Assembly (NCBI GenBank): GCA_002422395.1
Contig: DIUY01000007.1
Location: 1 to 12,256, forward strand
Origin: Methylococcaceae bacterium UBA6146
Lineage (GTDB): Bacteria; Pseudomonadota; Gammaproteobacteria; Methylococcales; Methylomonadaceae
Reading direction: 5' to 3'
Length of the DNA: 12,256 nt
Part shown: positions 1 to 7,682 of the stretch, one piece after another
Layout of the letters: each line of letters opens with the position of its first letter
How positions within the stretch are numbered: position 1 is the stretch's first letter
Notes under the pieces: generated by a model
Seen by the model: the letters and a program-made list of their open reading frames with translations, nothing else
Databases searched by the model: none
Told to the model about the DNA's origin: nothing
Position numbers and translations under genes: made by a program

Positions 1-26
1 GCGGGTAGGGGTGTGGGGTGTTCATA

Positions 27-1694
27 TTAATAAAGTGGCTCACGGTAGAACATCAAAATAAGTCCAATCTGGAATAAGGCGGCCACAGAAATAAATCCGG
101 CAATATCCTTACCTGGCCTGTCGAGTTTTAATTCAAGCCAGCGGCCACAGGCAAGCACGAGGGAAAACACGCCCATCAGGGTATGACCAATCTGAATCAA
201 AAACGCGCTTTTAGCTTGAAAACCGACATGCGAATGCGTCAATAGCATCAACCCGCCAAAAGCAGCCAATACCGGAAAAAAATAAGGCAACCGACTGTTC
301 TGGTTACGTGGCAATCTGGCAATCAGCTCCAGCACACCCAGCACAAACACTAACAAGGTGGCAATACGGTGCTGTAAGACTTCCCCGTTATTAAACGTGC
401 TTTCCCAGAAGCCAATCGGCCCTAACGGCCACGTTTCAGCATCGCTACGGAAGAATAGGAAAATGCCTAACCCCACAAAACCTATCGGCCAGTAGCGGGT
501 CAGGTAACCAAGATAGCGCTCAAATCCAAAAAAAGCGGACGGCAAGCGTTTGACATAAGAGAGCATTGCAAAAAAGCTCATCGTAGTCAGGAAGATACCG
601 GCAATATTGTGGTTGTAATCCGACCAGGCAGTAGCCGCTTCTGAAGGCACTTGACCAATAATTGCAACCCGTCCGGCTTCACCGGCAATCAGCGCTTGAT
701 GTGAGGGTGAAGCTGTCCTCGGAATTTGCGGCGCGAACATATTCACCACTTCCTGCCAACTTGCGGTCAGATTAGGGATGTCAATCGAAGGCGGCTGCGA
801 AGCAAGGCTAGCGGCGGTGAATAGCAGGGTAATCAAAACAAAGGCTTCCGCTTCGATATAGTAAGGAACACGATAATTCAACGCATGGCTATTGCGCGTG
901 ACGAAATAGTCGGTGACCGCCGACTTGTTTAGCCAAGCCAAACTCAGCGCCAGCCCCAGCAAAATAATTTTCACCATGAGCAAATTACCGTAGCCGGTGC
1001 CTATAAAACCGTTCCAGCTATCAATATATTGCAACGCCATCGGCACACCCGACAGTAAAATAACACCCACCGAAGCCATGCCAAATAGTGAAAACCGTTT
1101 CAGTAATAACGGCCATAAATCGGCGGGAATCTGTTTTTTGCTGCGCATCAGCCAAACATTAACCAGATGGAATACGCCACCAATCCACGCCGCCGCCGCC
1201 AACTGATGAATAACCGTTAAACCCATCAAAATAACGGGGTTATCAAAACGTCCGGCGGCGTGTACTAGCCACGCCCCCGAAATAATCATCGGCACAGCGA
1301 CCAATCCGGCGGTTTGCCAATAGTTTTTGGAATACGGATTTTTACTCAGCACACAATAACAGTAGCCAGCCAACACTAAAGTCAATAAAGCTCTGACAAT
1401 CCCGCCGATGAATTGGGTTGTTTCGGCAAACTCGGGAAATGGCCATTTGTCCAGCACTGCACTCATCAGCCAGATTTTCAGGATAATTTTAAACACTTGC
1501 GCACCGGCCAGTGCAAAACCACCCACATACAACAATTTAACGGTTCTTTCCAGTAAAACGGCAGGGTAACCTGCGTCACGCACCCAAGGCCGCAATACGA
1601 ACAGCCCCCAAAACAGGCTGCCAACAGCAAATGCAAAGCAAACCAGCGCAAAGCCACCAATCAGGGAATCAAGAAAATCAGCAATACCGGCCAT
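27..1694 (-). CDS. copD: CopD-family copper transport membrane protein, long form
   Basis: Polytopic inner-membrane protein of 555 residues, probably moving copper between periplasm and cytoplasm with the upstream CopC. Many hydrophobic segments are visible from about residue 12 to 295. The CopD core is around residues 155-295, with an H163-to-H176 stretch rich in Ala, Trp and Gly and a Leu/Gly-rich helix pair at 205-255. A hydrophilic, probably extracytoplasmic stretch (about 300-355) leads into a second membrane block (360-555) with further histidines at 362, 442, 487, 489 and 504. Typical CopD proteins are nearer 300 residues, so the second block is an extension or fused domain of unknown role. 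The ATG at 1694 follows the copC stop by 9 nt, with an AGGG-like ribosome site, so translation is probably coupled. Last gene of the minus-strand operon. Family call is confident; copper as substrate is inferred from the family and from CopC. Confidence 0.85.
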   Translation of the reverse strand: MAGIADFLDSLIGGFALVCFAFAVGSLFWGLFVLRPWVRDAGYPAVLLERTVKLLYVGGFALAGAQVFKIILKIWLMSAVLDKWPFPEFAETTQFIGGIVRALLTLVLAGYCYCVLSKNPYSKNYWQTAGLVAVPMIISGAWLVHAAGRFDNPVILMGLTVIHQLAAAAWIGGVFHLVNVWLMRSKKQIPADLWPLLLKRFSLFGMASVGVILLSGVPMALQYIDSWNGFIGTGYGNLLMVKIILLGLALSLAWLNKSAVTDYFVTRNSHALNYRVPYYIEAEAFVLITLLFTAASLASQPPSIDIPNLTASWQEVVNMFAPQIPRTASPSHQALIAGEAGRVAIIGQVPSEAATAWSDYNHNIAGIFLTTMSFFAMLSYVKRLPSAFFGFERYLGYLTRYWPIGFVGLGIFLFFRSDAETWPLGPIGFWESTFNNGEVLQHRIATLLVFVLGVLELIARLPRNQNSRLPYFFPVLAAFGGLMLLTHSHVGFQAKSAFLIQIGHTLMGVFSLVLACGRWLELKLDRPGKDIAGFISVAALFQIGLILMFYREPLY

Positions 1695-1703
1695 GATTGA
1701 ACC

Positions 1704-2057
1704 CTAAGGAGCGACGGTAAAATGAATGACATCTTCGGTCAAATGCCCGTCAGCGGCAAACACCTTGAGCTTTAACGCGTAATCGCCGGACACCAATGCG
1801 GGTATTTCAATATTGACTTGCCCCTGCTTCTCACCTTTACCAATAGTTAACAAAGTTTGTTTATCGCCTTTACTGACCAAAAAAACTTGGGACAACCCCA
1901 ATTCAATTTTAGAATTGAAGTCTAGCCTGACATTGTCGGCTTGATTGGCATGGATTGGCGTAATTTTTAACGAATAGTCTGTGACAACTGCATGGGCGCA
2001 GGCGCTGGGTTGATACAACGCCAATAATAGCAAGCTTAATAAATATAAAATTTTCAT
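1704..2057 (-). CDS. copC: CopC-family periplasmic copper-binding protein
   Basis: Small secreted protein of 117 residues. A Sec signal peptide (about residues 1-21, Leu-rich, ending Ala-Cys-Ala) should leave His22 as the mature N-terminus. Mature CopC proteins classically start with a histidine that ligates Cu(II). The C-terminal Asp-Gly-His motif (103-105) supplies the other usual Cu(II) ligands; His112 is nearby. The mature chain has no methionine, so a Met-rich Cu(I) site is absent and a Cu(II)-only protein is predicted. The ATG at 2057 is preferred over an in-frame ATG 13 codons upstream because the signal peptide starts there and an AAGG ribosome site lies 8 nt before it. The start lies 1 nt past the hpnO stop and 9 nt separate its own stop from copD, so it belongs to the hopanoid transcript. 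Confidence 0.88.
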   Translation of the reverse strand: MKILYLLSLLLLALYQPSACAHAVVTDYSLKITPIHANQADNVRLDFNSKIELGLSQVFLVSKGDKQTLLTIGKGEKQGQVNIEIPALVSGDYALKLKVFAADGHLTEDVIHFTVAP

Positions 2058-2058
2058 G

Positions 2059-3450
2059 TTAGCCGCCTTTTTTTCCTTTAAGCGCATGGGTGGCAAGATT
2101 TTTGCCTAAATCCCAGATTGAGCCGGGTATCTGATGGGTATCGGCAATGGTTTTATCAAATGCGGTAACAATATGGTCGCGGTCTTTTTGTGTTAAGTTT
2201 AGCGGTGGCAATAACTTGACGACATTCATGCCATGCCCTGCAACCTGCGTCAAAATATGGTGCTCCTTAAACAACGGTATGGTGACCATCTGGCAGAACA
2301 GGCCCTTATTGGCCGTCTCCAGCATGGCCCAAGCGGCTTTTAGTGTGAGGCTTTTTGGGGCTTTGAATTCAATTGCTATCATCATGCCTTTGCCGCGAGC
2401 TTCTTTGAGAAATTCGTATTTGCCAGCCATCGCATTCAGGCTGTTGATAATATCGGCGCCAACTTTCCCGCTGTTCTCCACCAGTTTTTCTTCCGCCATA
2501 ACATGCAACGTGGCAAGCCCTGCGGCCATTGCCATGTTGTTTTTCGAAAAGGTGGAGCCATGCACGACCGCCCTATCCATGCGGTTATACACGGTGTCCA
2601 TGATTTTTTGTGTCATTGCGACACCTCCGACCGGCACAAAACCGCCGGACAGGGCTTTAGCCATGCATATCATGTCCGGCTGGACGCCCCAATGCTCCAC
2701 TGCCCAAAGTTTGCCGGTGCGCCCTAACCCAGTTTGGACTTCATCAGCTACAAACAGTGTGCCGTATTTTTTGCATAGGCGCTCCACTTCCGACAAATAA
2801 TTGTCATCGGGGAGGTTGACGCCTTTGCCCTGTATCGGTTCGACAATAAAGGCGGCCACATCGCTGTTGCTTAATGCCGCTTCTAGCGCCGCCAAATCAT
2901 TGAAAGGCACGGCGCTACAACCGGGCAAAAGCGGGCCAAAACCTTCGCGGAAAATAGTTTCGCCGTTCAACGACAAAGCGCCCATGGTCAAACCATGATA
3001 GCCGTGTTCGCAAAACACGATTTTTTCGCGTTTAGTGGTGTAACGGGCGAACTTTATTGCCGCTTCCACAGCTTCCGCGCCAGAGTTGCAAAAGAACATC
3101 TTGTTAAGGTTGTCCGGTGTGGTTTTCAGTATTTCTTGTGCCAACAGGCCGCTGAGCACCGAGACATCCAACTGCACCAGGTTAGGCAATTCTAGCGTCA
3201 GGGTTTCTTTCAGCGCATTGATTACCGTAGGGTGGTTACGGCCAATCGCAAAAACGCCGAAGCCACTGAGCAAGTCCAAATACTCTGTACCGTCCTGATC
3301 ATACAAATACTGGCCAACCGCCTTCTTGTAATGGCGGTCATAGCCTATGGTTTTTAGCACCCTAACCATTTGATTGTTAAGGAACTGTTCATGTAAATCG
3401 AATTTATCGGTGCTGTGCTGGGCAAAAAGTTCGGCAATACTAAAAGTCAT
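2059..3450 (-). CDS. hpnO: Hopanoid aminotransferase HpnO (class III, PLP-dependent)
   Basis: Class III (ornithine/acetylornithine-like) aminotransferase of 463 residues. HpnO is needed to make aminobacteriohopanetriol, putting an amino group on the side chain after HpnG has acted. Visible fold-type I landmarks: a Asn-Ser-Gly-Ala-Glu phosphate-binding loop (122-126), the Tyr-His-Gly motif (151-153) that stacks on PLP, Asp-Glu-Val-Gln-Thr-Gly-x-Gly-Arg-Thr-Gly (236-246) with the Asp that binds the pyridine nitrogen, and the Schiff-base lysine K265 in Ala-Lys-Ala-Leu-Ser-Gly-Gly. The frame extends upstream to a TTG at 3468, but the ATG at 3450 fits better; neither has a clear ribosome site. It sits 66 nt after hpnG and 1 nt before copC. 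The specific HpnO assignment rests on the motifs plus its place in an hpn operon; a generic ornithine-type transaminase is the alternative. Confidence 0.85.
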   Translation of the reverse strand: MTFSIAELFAQHSTDKFDLHEQFLNNQMVRVLKTIGYDRHYKKAVGQYLYDQDGTEYLDLLSGFGVFAIGRNHPTVINALKETLTLELPNLVQLDVSVLSGLLAQEILKTTPDNLNKMFFCNSGAEAVEAAIKFARYTTKREKIVFCEHGYHGLTMGALSLNGETIFREGFGPLLPGCSAVPFNDLAALEAALSNSDVAAFIVEPIQGKGVNLPDDNYLSEVERLCKKYGTLFVADEVQTGLGRTGKLWAVEHWGVQPDMICMAKALSGGFVPVGGVAMTQKIMDTVYNRMDRAVVHGSTFSKNNMAMAAGLATLHVMAEEKLVENSGKVGADIINSLNAMAGKYEFLKEARGKGMMIAIEFKAPKSLTLKAAWAMLETANKGLFCQMVTIPLFKEHHILTQVAGHGMNVVKLLPPLNLTQKDRDHIVTAFDKTIADTHQIPGSIWDLGKNLATHALKGKKGG

Positions 3451-3480
3451 GGTAGATACAAAATGCAAAGTTCAGGGCAC

Positions 3481-3507
3481 GAGTTTCAGGTCGGTTGACC
3501 AAAACTC
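3481..3507 (-). other. Intercistronic hairpin between hpnG and hpnO
   Basis: GAGTTT (3481-3486) pairs with AAACTC (3502-3507), and inside it GGTC (3489-3492) pairs with GACC (3497-3500) around a GGTT loop, with a small asymmetric internal loop (CA against A). It begins 9 nt past the hpnG stop codon on the transcript. There is no immediate run of T after it, so it looks more like a partial terminator, an RNA-processing site or a stabilising 3' end for the upstream message than a full stop. This is the widest gap in the operon after sqs, so it could lower hpnO-copC-copD expression relative to sqs-shc-hpnG. Confidence 0.5.
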
Positions 3508-3516
3508 AAGGGCGGT

Positions 3517-4236
3517 TCATTTAAGCTTGTTTGAAAAATCGGCCAAGGCGTCTAACTGCCTAGCCACCCGCTTTAACGTGGTTTTAGCGGCATTAAAATA
3601 AAAACCCAAGCGAATCAATCGGGGTAGCTCAATCGGATGCAAGGCAAGAAACAACAATAACCGGCTTAGGACAATATCGCCTTCCGCGTTGGCTGCATAA
3701 CTGACGGCATTTGGCAGATCCATATCGGCCGGGTCAACAATTGCCCTGATAGCAAGAAACGGCAGGGCTTTTTTGTTTGCAACTTTGGCTATGGCCACAC
3801 TCTCCATATCCAGCGCAATGGCTTTGGTGATAAGTTGTAAGTGCAGCTTTTCCTTGCTGGCAGAAACGATATCCACACTTTCCGTTAAACTGCCTGTACG
3901 CACTGAGATGTCAGGTGCCAATAAGTTTTTCGTGTACTCGTGCCAATTATGGTCAACTGCTAGCTCATCATTATTTACATCAACCAAGCAGTCGGCAAGA
4001 GTCAAATCTCCAGGCCTTAAAGTCATGTCGAGCGCAGCCGCACACCCCCAGCTAATGAGCTGGGTCGCGCCTTTGCTAATCAACAATTCGGCGGCAACGG
4101 TTGCATTTTTAGCACCCGCCCCTGAATAGGCGACTAACAATTTGTCAGCGATGAAGACGCAATGCCCTTTATCAATACGTTTTGATGTCAGGGCGGCAAG
4201 CTCTTCAGGCAGCGCGACAACAATCCCGGTGATCAC
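3517..4236 (-). CDS. hpnG: Adenosylhopane nucleosidase/phosphorylase HpnG
   Basis: 239-residue member of the nucleoside phosphorylase / MTA-SAH nucleosidase superfamily. HpnG cleaves adenine from adenosylhopane, giving ribosylhopane or its phosphate, the precursor of bacteriohopanetetrol and aminotriol side chains. Sequence signs are the N-terminal Ala-Leu-Pro-Glu-Glu (8-12), a glycine-rich Ser-Gly-Ala-Gly-Ala-Lys-Asn-Ala loop (38-45), the family signature Asp-Met-Glu-Ser-Val (143-147) that holds the ribose, and Ala-Ile-Val-Asp-Pro-Ala (165-170) near the base-binding Asp. The last 50 or so residues are basic and amphipathic (Leu-rich around 196-225), which suits contact with a membrane-embedded substrate. 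The start is GTG at 4234-4236, overlapping the shc stop by 4 nt, so the two are translationally coupled. Identification is strong from both motif and neighbourhood. Confidence 0.9.
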   Translation of the reverse strand: MITGIVVALPEELAALTSKRIDKGHCVFIADKLLVAYSGAGAKNATVAAELLISKGATQLISWGCAAALDMTLRPGDLTLADCLVDVNNDELAVDHNWHEYTKNLLAPDISVRTGSLTESVDIVSASKEKLHLQLITKAIALDMESVAIAKVANKKALPFLAIRAIVDPADMDLPNAVSYAANAEGDIVLSRLLLFLALHPIELPRLIRLGFYFNAAKTTLKRVARQLDALADFSNKLK

Positions 4237-6188
4237 TTTCTGTTAAGCTCGTTACGGTATCTGGCAAGCGCCCACAACGGGAAGAATTTATCATACCCGT
4301 GATATTTGAGATAAAACACCTTAGGAAAACCTGGGGCGGTAAAACATTTGTCGTTCCAAAAACCATCCGCTTGCTGGTGGCGGAGAATGAAATCAATCCC
4401 GGCTTTGACTTCGGGGCTGTGCGCTTCACCAGCCGCCATTAACCCTAAAACCGCCCACGCAGTCTGGAATGCCGTGCTAAAGCGGTATTGCCCACGATAA
4501 TCAGTGTCATGGTAGCTGTAATTATCTTCCCCCCAACCGCCGTCGGCACGTTGCACACTTTTCAGCCATTGAGCCGCTTTGGTGTACATTGGGTCAGTTT
4601 TAGGCAGTTGGGTTTGCTCCAGGCCAAGCAAAACCGACCAAGTGCCATAAATATAATTGGTGCCCCAGCGGCCAAACCAAGAGCCATCGGCTTCTTGCTC
4701 GCTACGCAAATAAGCTATGGTGCGCTCCAAGGCAGGCAGGTATTCATCATGATCCTTGGCAACCCGCGCCATCAGCATGGCGCACCGGGCGCTGACATCG
4801 GAGGTTGGCGGGTCCAGTAATGCGCCATGATCGGCGAACGGGATTTCATTCAGATAATAGCAAGTGTTGTCGACATCAAACGCGCCATAGCCGCCATTTT
4901 TCGATTGCATACCGACTATCCAGCGGGTTGCCCGATGGATGGACTCGTCCAACCCAACAAAATTTGAATCCGCCATCGCAAAAGCAACTACTGCGGTATC
5001 GTCAACATCAGGGTAGTGGGGGTTAGCAAACTGGAACGCCCAGCCACCGCCCGCCAAATTGGGTTTGGAGATACGCCAGTCGCCAGGCTCATCGGACAAT
5101 TGTTTTGATTTAAGCCAGTCATAGGCGCGGCCCAAGCTTTTGGCGTTAATTTTTTTATCGGCTTCTTGCAAGGCAAGCGCCGCCAAGGCCGTGTCCCAAA
5201 CCGGTGACAAACAAGGCTGGCAATAAGCGTCGTGCTCATTGATGACCAACAGCTTGTCTATAGCTTTGCGGGCCATCACGACATGCTCATGGTCTTTTGG
5301 CATGCCTATCAGCAACATGGCTTCATAGGCCGCCATCATGGCCGGGGAAATACCGCCCAAGCCGTCTTCGCCGTTAAGCCGCTCGATAAACCAGTCTTTG
5401 GCTTTTTTGAGGGCGAGGTTGCGCACTGCTTTGGGAATGAACGGCTCGGTTATACGGCCTAATTGATCTAACCCTAGAAAAACCTTATTCAGCAATGTCC
5501 GTTCCGGAAAGTAATGCATTTCTTTGTCAGGATGGGTGACAAAAATCTCCAGGATGCTTATTTTGTTGGGGTTTTTGGCGACCGCCTTTAGTGTGCACAG
5601 AATGAACAATGGCACCATGACGGTTCTTGACCAGTAGGAAACCTTGTCCAAATGGAACGGAAACCATTTAGGCAACAGCATGATTTCGACGGGAATATAA
5701 GGTACGCCCCGCCAGGGCAGTTGTTCAAACATCGCCAGCGCAATCCGGGTAAACACGTTCGCCTTGGCGGCGCCGCCTTGACTTAAAATGTAGTTTCTAA
5801 GGCGTGCCATATGGGGCGCGTCAATAGCATCACCGGCCATTTTTAGCGCGTAATAGGCTTTGACGCTACAGCTAATGTCACCCGCACCGCCGGTAAACAA
5901 CGGGTAGCTGCCGTCTTCAGACTGACGTGACCTTAAGTAATTGGCAATTTTGGCCTGTAGCGGAACATCAATTTCCCCTAAGTAGTGCATCATCAGAATA
6001 TATTCTGATGGGATTGTGCAATCAGCTTCCAGCTCAAACACCCAAAAACCCGCTTCATCTTGCAGGCTCAGCAACTTATTCTGGGCTCTTTCAATGGCTT
6101 TGTTGAGGTTGAACGCATTGGAATGGATAGCCGCCGATGAACTCGGGGCATGGCAATTATTTATACGGTTAGTGGCATCGGTAAACAT
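4233..6188 (-). CDS. shc: Squalene-hopene cyclase
   Basis: 651-residue class II triterpene cyclase, also called HpnF, which protonates and cyclises squalene to hopene and hopanol at the inner membrane. The catalytic DxDD motif is Asp-Val-Asp-Asp at 394-397. Several QW repeats (Gln...Gly-x-Trp) are visible, for example around 498-508, 546-553 and 605-611. They stabilise the double alpha-barrel. The C-terminus keeps the family's Phe-Phe-Pro-Leu-Trp-Ala-Leu-Ala-Arg-Tyr block (635-644). Length matches bacterial Shc (about 630-670). The ATG at 6188 has a strong GAGGAAG ribosome site, starts 9 nt after sqs and is followed by hpnG with a 4 nt overlap. Membrane association is known for the family through a hydrophobic surface patch; no transmembrane signal peptide is seen. 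Complete, with no frameshift. Confidence 0.97.
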   Translation of the reverse strand: MFTDATNRINNCHAPSSSAAIHSNAFNLNKAIERAQNKLLSLQDEAGFWVFELEADCTIPSEYILMMHYLGEIDVPLQAKIANYLRSRQSEDGSYPLFTGGAGDISCSVKAYYALKMAGDAIDAPHMARLRNYILSQGGAAKANVFTRIALAMFEQLPWRGVPYIPVEIMLLPKWFPFHLDKVSYWSRTVMVPLFILCTLKAVAKNPNKISILEIFVTHPDKEMHYFPERTLLNKVFLGLDQLGRITEPFIPKAVRNLALKKAKDWFIERLNGEDGLGGISPAMMAAYEAMLLIGMPKDHEHVVMARKAIDKLLVINEHDAYCQPCLSPVWDTALAALALQEADKKINAKSLGRAYDWLKSKQLSDEPGDWRISKPNLAGGGWAFQFANPHYPDVDDTAVVAFAMADSNFVGLDESIHRATRWIVGMQSKNGGYGAFDVDNTCYYLNEIPFADHGALLDPPTSDVSARCAMLMARVAKDHDEYLPALERTIAYLRSEQEADGSWFGRWGTNYIYGTWSVLLGLEQTQLPKTDPMYTKAAQWLKSVQRADGGWGEDNYSYHDTDYRGQYRFSTAFQTAWAVLGLMAAGEAHSPEVKAGIDFILRHQQADGFWNDKCFTAPGFPKVFYLKYHGYDKFFPLWALARYRNELNRK

Positions 6189-6192
6189 AACG

Positions 6193-6199
6193 CTTCCTC
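6193..6199 (-). promoter_or_regulatory. Ribosome binding site of shc overlapping the sqs stop
   Basis: On the minus strand the sequence GAGGAAG lies 4 nt before the shc ATG and its first two bases lie within the TGA stop codon of sqs (6198-6200). It is the strongest ribosome site in the operon. It fixes the shc start and suggests that ribosomes finishing sqs can reinitiate directly on shc, keeping the squalene producer and consumer in step. Confidence 0.75.
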
Positions 6200-7373
6200 A
6201 AATATCTGAATTGGCTTTTGACGGCTGCATGCCCTCTGGTGCATAAAGGGTGGAGGTGGCTTCAAGAGGTAAGGCAGTGCCTGGAAATTGGGTTTGGGAT
6301 GAACTTGAATAAGACCAGCCCGGCGTTGCCAGACCTTTGCTGGCTAGCTTAAAAAGTAAGGATAACAAGGCATTGCTGCGGCCTGTTAATCGGGTGGCTA
6401 ATATCGTTGCTTTAACATTGCTACGATTAATTTTGACTTGGTTTGAATGCGTAAAATTCAAATTCCGTTTAATTTTTTTCAGGGTCAGCACCGCCATGCC
6501 TAATGCCCATAAACAGAAGTTACGAATCCCTGTCTCATGAGCCGGCAGCAACTGGGTATATTTCAGGGCGTTGCTTAAATGCCCGTGCGCGATACCTATC
6601 AGATGCTCCAGGCCTTCCCTGAAATGCGCGTCATTGGTTTCTGGCGACAACGTTTTAAGATCAAAGCCGGTTTCCGTAAAAATATCCTGTGGCAACCAAC
6701 ACACACCGCGCCCCGCATCATCCCAAATATCTTTCAGGATATTGGTCATTTGCAGGCCTTGGCCGAACGATACCGACAACACTAACAGCTGTTCGCGGTG
6801 TTGTGCGATTTCCGGCGAGTAGTGGCAAAACAGCTTTGCCAGCATTTCCCCGACACAACCGGCGACGTAATAACAATACTTGTCCAAATCGGCGAGCGTG
6901 GCCAAGCCATTATGCAAGTTCTGGGCCTGAAAAACCGGCATTCCTGCCGCCATAGTTTCCACACATGCCGCTAAAGCTTCAATTTGCGCAGGCTCAAGGG
7001 CGTGGGTGATCTGGATGACACGCGGCAAGACGTGGATTAGCGTGTGTTCAGCGGGTATGGTCTGTTCGGAAAGCAACGGCGCAAGCTCGACGGCAAAAGG
7101 TTCGGCATTATCACCCGTCCGTACAACTTCAATAAATTCACTGCAAAAATGCTGTTTTTGCCTGGCTGACAGAGAAACCTCATCTTCTATCGTATCGACT
7201 ATGCGGCACAATAAGTAGGCGTTCGCAACCGCGTCGTACAGCTTTTCCGGTAACTGGGGGATGGTGAGGGCAAACGTTCTGGACACGCCTTCGAGCAAGG
7301 CGGCTTGAAAGGCTTTGTCAGGCAGCTGGTTAAGCAGCTTTGGGTCGTCCAGAATTGATGAAGGAACGCTCAT
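6198..7373 (-). CDS. sqs: Squalene synthase (single-enzyme, Sqs/FDFT type)
   Basis: 391-residue trans-isoprenyl diphosphate synthase that condenses two farnesyl diphosphates into squalene, the Shc substrate. The first aspartate-rich motif is Asp-Thr-Ile-Glu-Asp (60-64), and the second is Asp-Ile-Trp-Asp-Asp (215-219) preceded by Asn-Ile-Leu-Lys (211-214). The Tyr-Cys-Tyr-Tyr-Val-Ala-Gly block (166-172) and the Thr-Ile/Val-Glu-Asp form resemble eukaryotic-type squalene synthases rather than the short HpnC and HpnD proteins of about 270-300 residues. A Ser-Arg-Thr-Phe-Ala-Leu stretch (31-36) binds substrate in the family. The C-terminal 100 residues are less conserved; the final part is Ser/Thr-rich with no obvious membrane anchor. 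The frame reaches a TTG at 7391, but the ATG at 7373 fits the family start better; it has no ribosome site. First gene of the operon. Phytoene or dehydrosqualene synthase is the alternative product call. Confidence 0.87.
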   Translation of the reverse strand: MSVPSSILDDPKLLNQLPDKAFQAALLEGVSRTFALTIPQLPEKLYDAVANAYLLCRIVDTIEDEVSLSARQKQHFCSEFIEVVRTGDNAEPFAVELAPLLSEQTIPAEHTLIHVLPRVIQITHALEPAQIEALAACVETMAAGMPVFQAQNLHNGLATLADLDKYCYYVAGCVGEMLAKLFCHYSPEIAQHREQLLVLSVSFGQGLQMTNILKDIWDDAGRGVCWLPQDIFTETGFDLKTLSPETNDAHFREGLEHLIGIAHGHLSNALKYTQLLPAHETGIRNFCLWALGMAVLTLKKIKRNLNFTHSNQVKINRSNVKATILATRLTGRSNALLSLLFKLASKGLATPGWSYSSSSQTQFPGTALPLEATSTLYAPEGMQPSKANSDI

Positions 7374-7424
7374 GATATTTTTATAATGCAATGAGTTCTA
7401 TGATAGATAAGCCAATTTTTTACA

Positions 7425-7453
7425 ATAATAGACTGTTTGTTGGTATTTTGCAA
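7425..7453 (-). promoter_or_regulatory. Predicted sigma70 promoter of the sqs-shc-hpnG-hpnO-copCD operon
   Basis: On the minus strand a TTGCAA -35 (7453-7448; 4 of 6 consensus) is separated by exactly 17 nt from a TATTAT -10 (7430-7425; 5 of 6). The start of transcription would fall near 7418, giving a leader of about 45 nt before the sqs ATG. The spacing and -10 are good; AT-rich sequence raises the chance of a false match. Confidence 0.5.
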
Positions 7454-7458
7454 AGCAA

Positions 7459-7472
7459 TGTTGTTTTATTGC
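7459..7472. repeat. 14-bp direct repeat, copy 1
   Basis: TGTTGTTTTATTGC, identical to 7739-7752. This copy lies just upstream of the predicted -35 of the sqs promoter, where an activator site would fit. It also carries a short GCAAT...ATTGC inverted repeat with bases 7455-7472. It could be a shared operator or chance in AT-rich sequence. Confidence 0.45.
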
Positions 7473-7631
7473 CAATGCCCTTGTTTTGAAGGTCATGTAA
7501 AGCGATTATTTAAGAATAAAAACAGTTATTTAAAGGGTTATGTTGCATTTATGTGAATACGTTTGGGGGTGTTGGTTTATAGGCAATTTGACGCAAATGC
7601 TGGAGTCATGCACTAAAAGGTAGTATTCTAC

Positions 7632-7659
7632 TTAACAATTAGCTAAGCGATTGTATTAT
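7632..7659 (+). promoter_or_regulatory. Predicted sigma70 promoter of hpnH-hpnM-mlaA
   Basis: TTAACA (7632-7637, 5 of 6 consensus), a 16-nt spacer and TATTAT (7654-7659, 5 of 6). Transcription would begin near 7666, leaving a long leader of about 175 nt that contains the predicted pseudoknot. A weaker alternative inside that leader is TTGACT (7723-7728) with TTTATT (7745-7750) at 16 nt spacing, which would give a short leader lacking the pseudoknot. Confidence 0.5.
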
Positions 7660-7682
7660 ATAAAAGGACAGACTGAAAAATC

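Noticed and set aside
1..26. G-rich left edge downstream of copD
   Set aside because: Too short to assign; no hairpin or T-run within the visible bases, and any following gene is outside the window.
2147..2800. Long plus-strand open frame opposite hpnO
   Set aside because: It is antisense to a well-conserved aminotransferase, has no ribosome site or recognisable domain, and its composition mirrors hpnO codons.
2059..3468. TTG start for hpnO at 3468 and TTG start for sqs at 7391
   Set aside because: Neither has a ribosome site; in each case an ATG a few codons inside (3450 and 7373) gives a start closer to the family norm.
7588..7618. TTGACG as an hpnH -35 element
   Set aside because: The six bases are good, but no acceptable -10 lies 16-18 nt downstream; the TTAACA/TATTAT pair nearby is better.
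7501..7620. Possible small gene or known global-regulator site in the divergent gap
   Set aside because: No frame with a ribosome site and coding character, and no clear FNR, Fur or CRP palindrome; only AT-rich sequence is seen.
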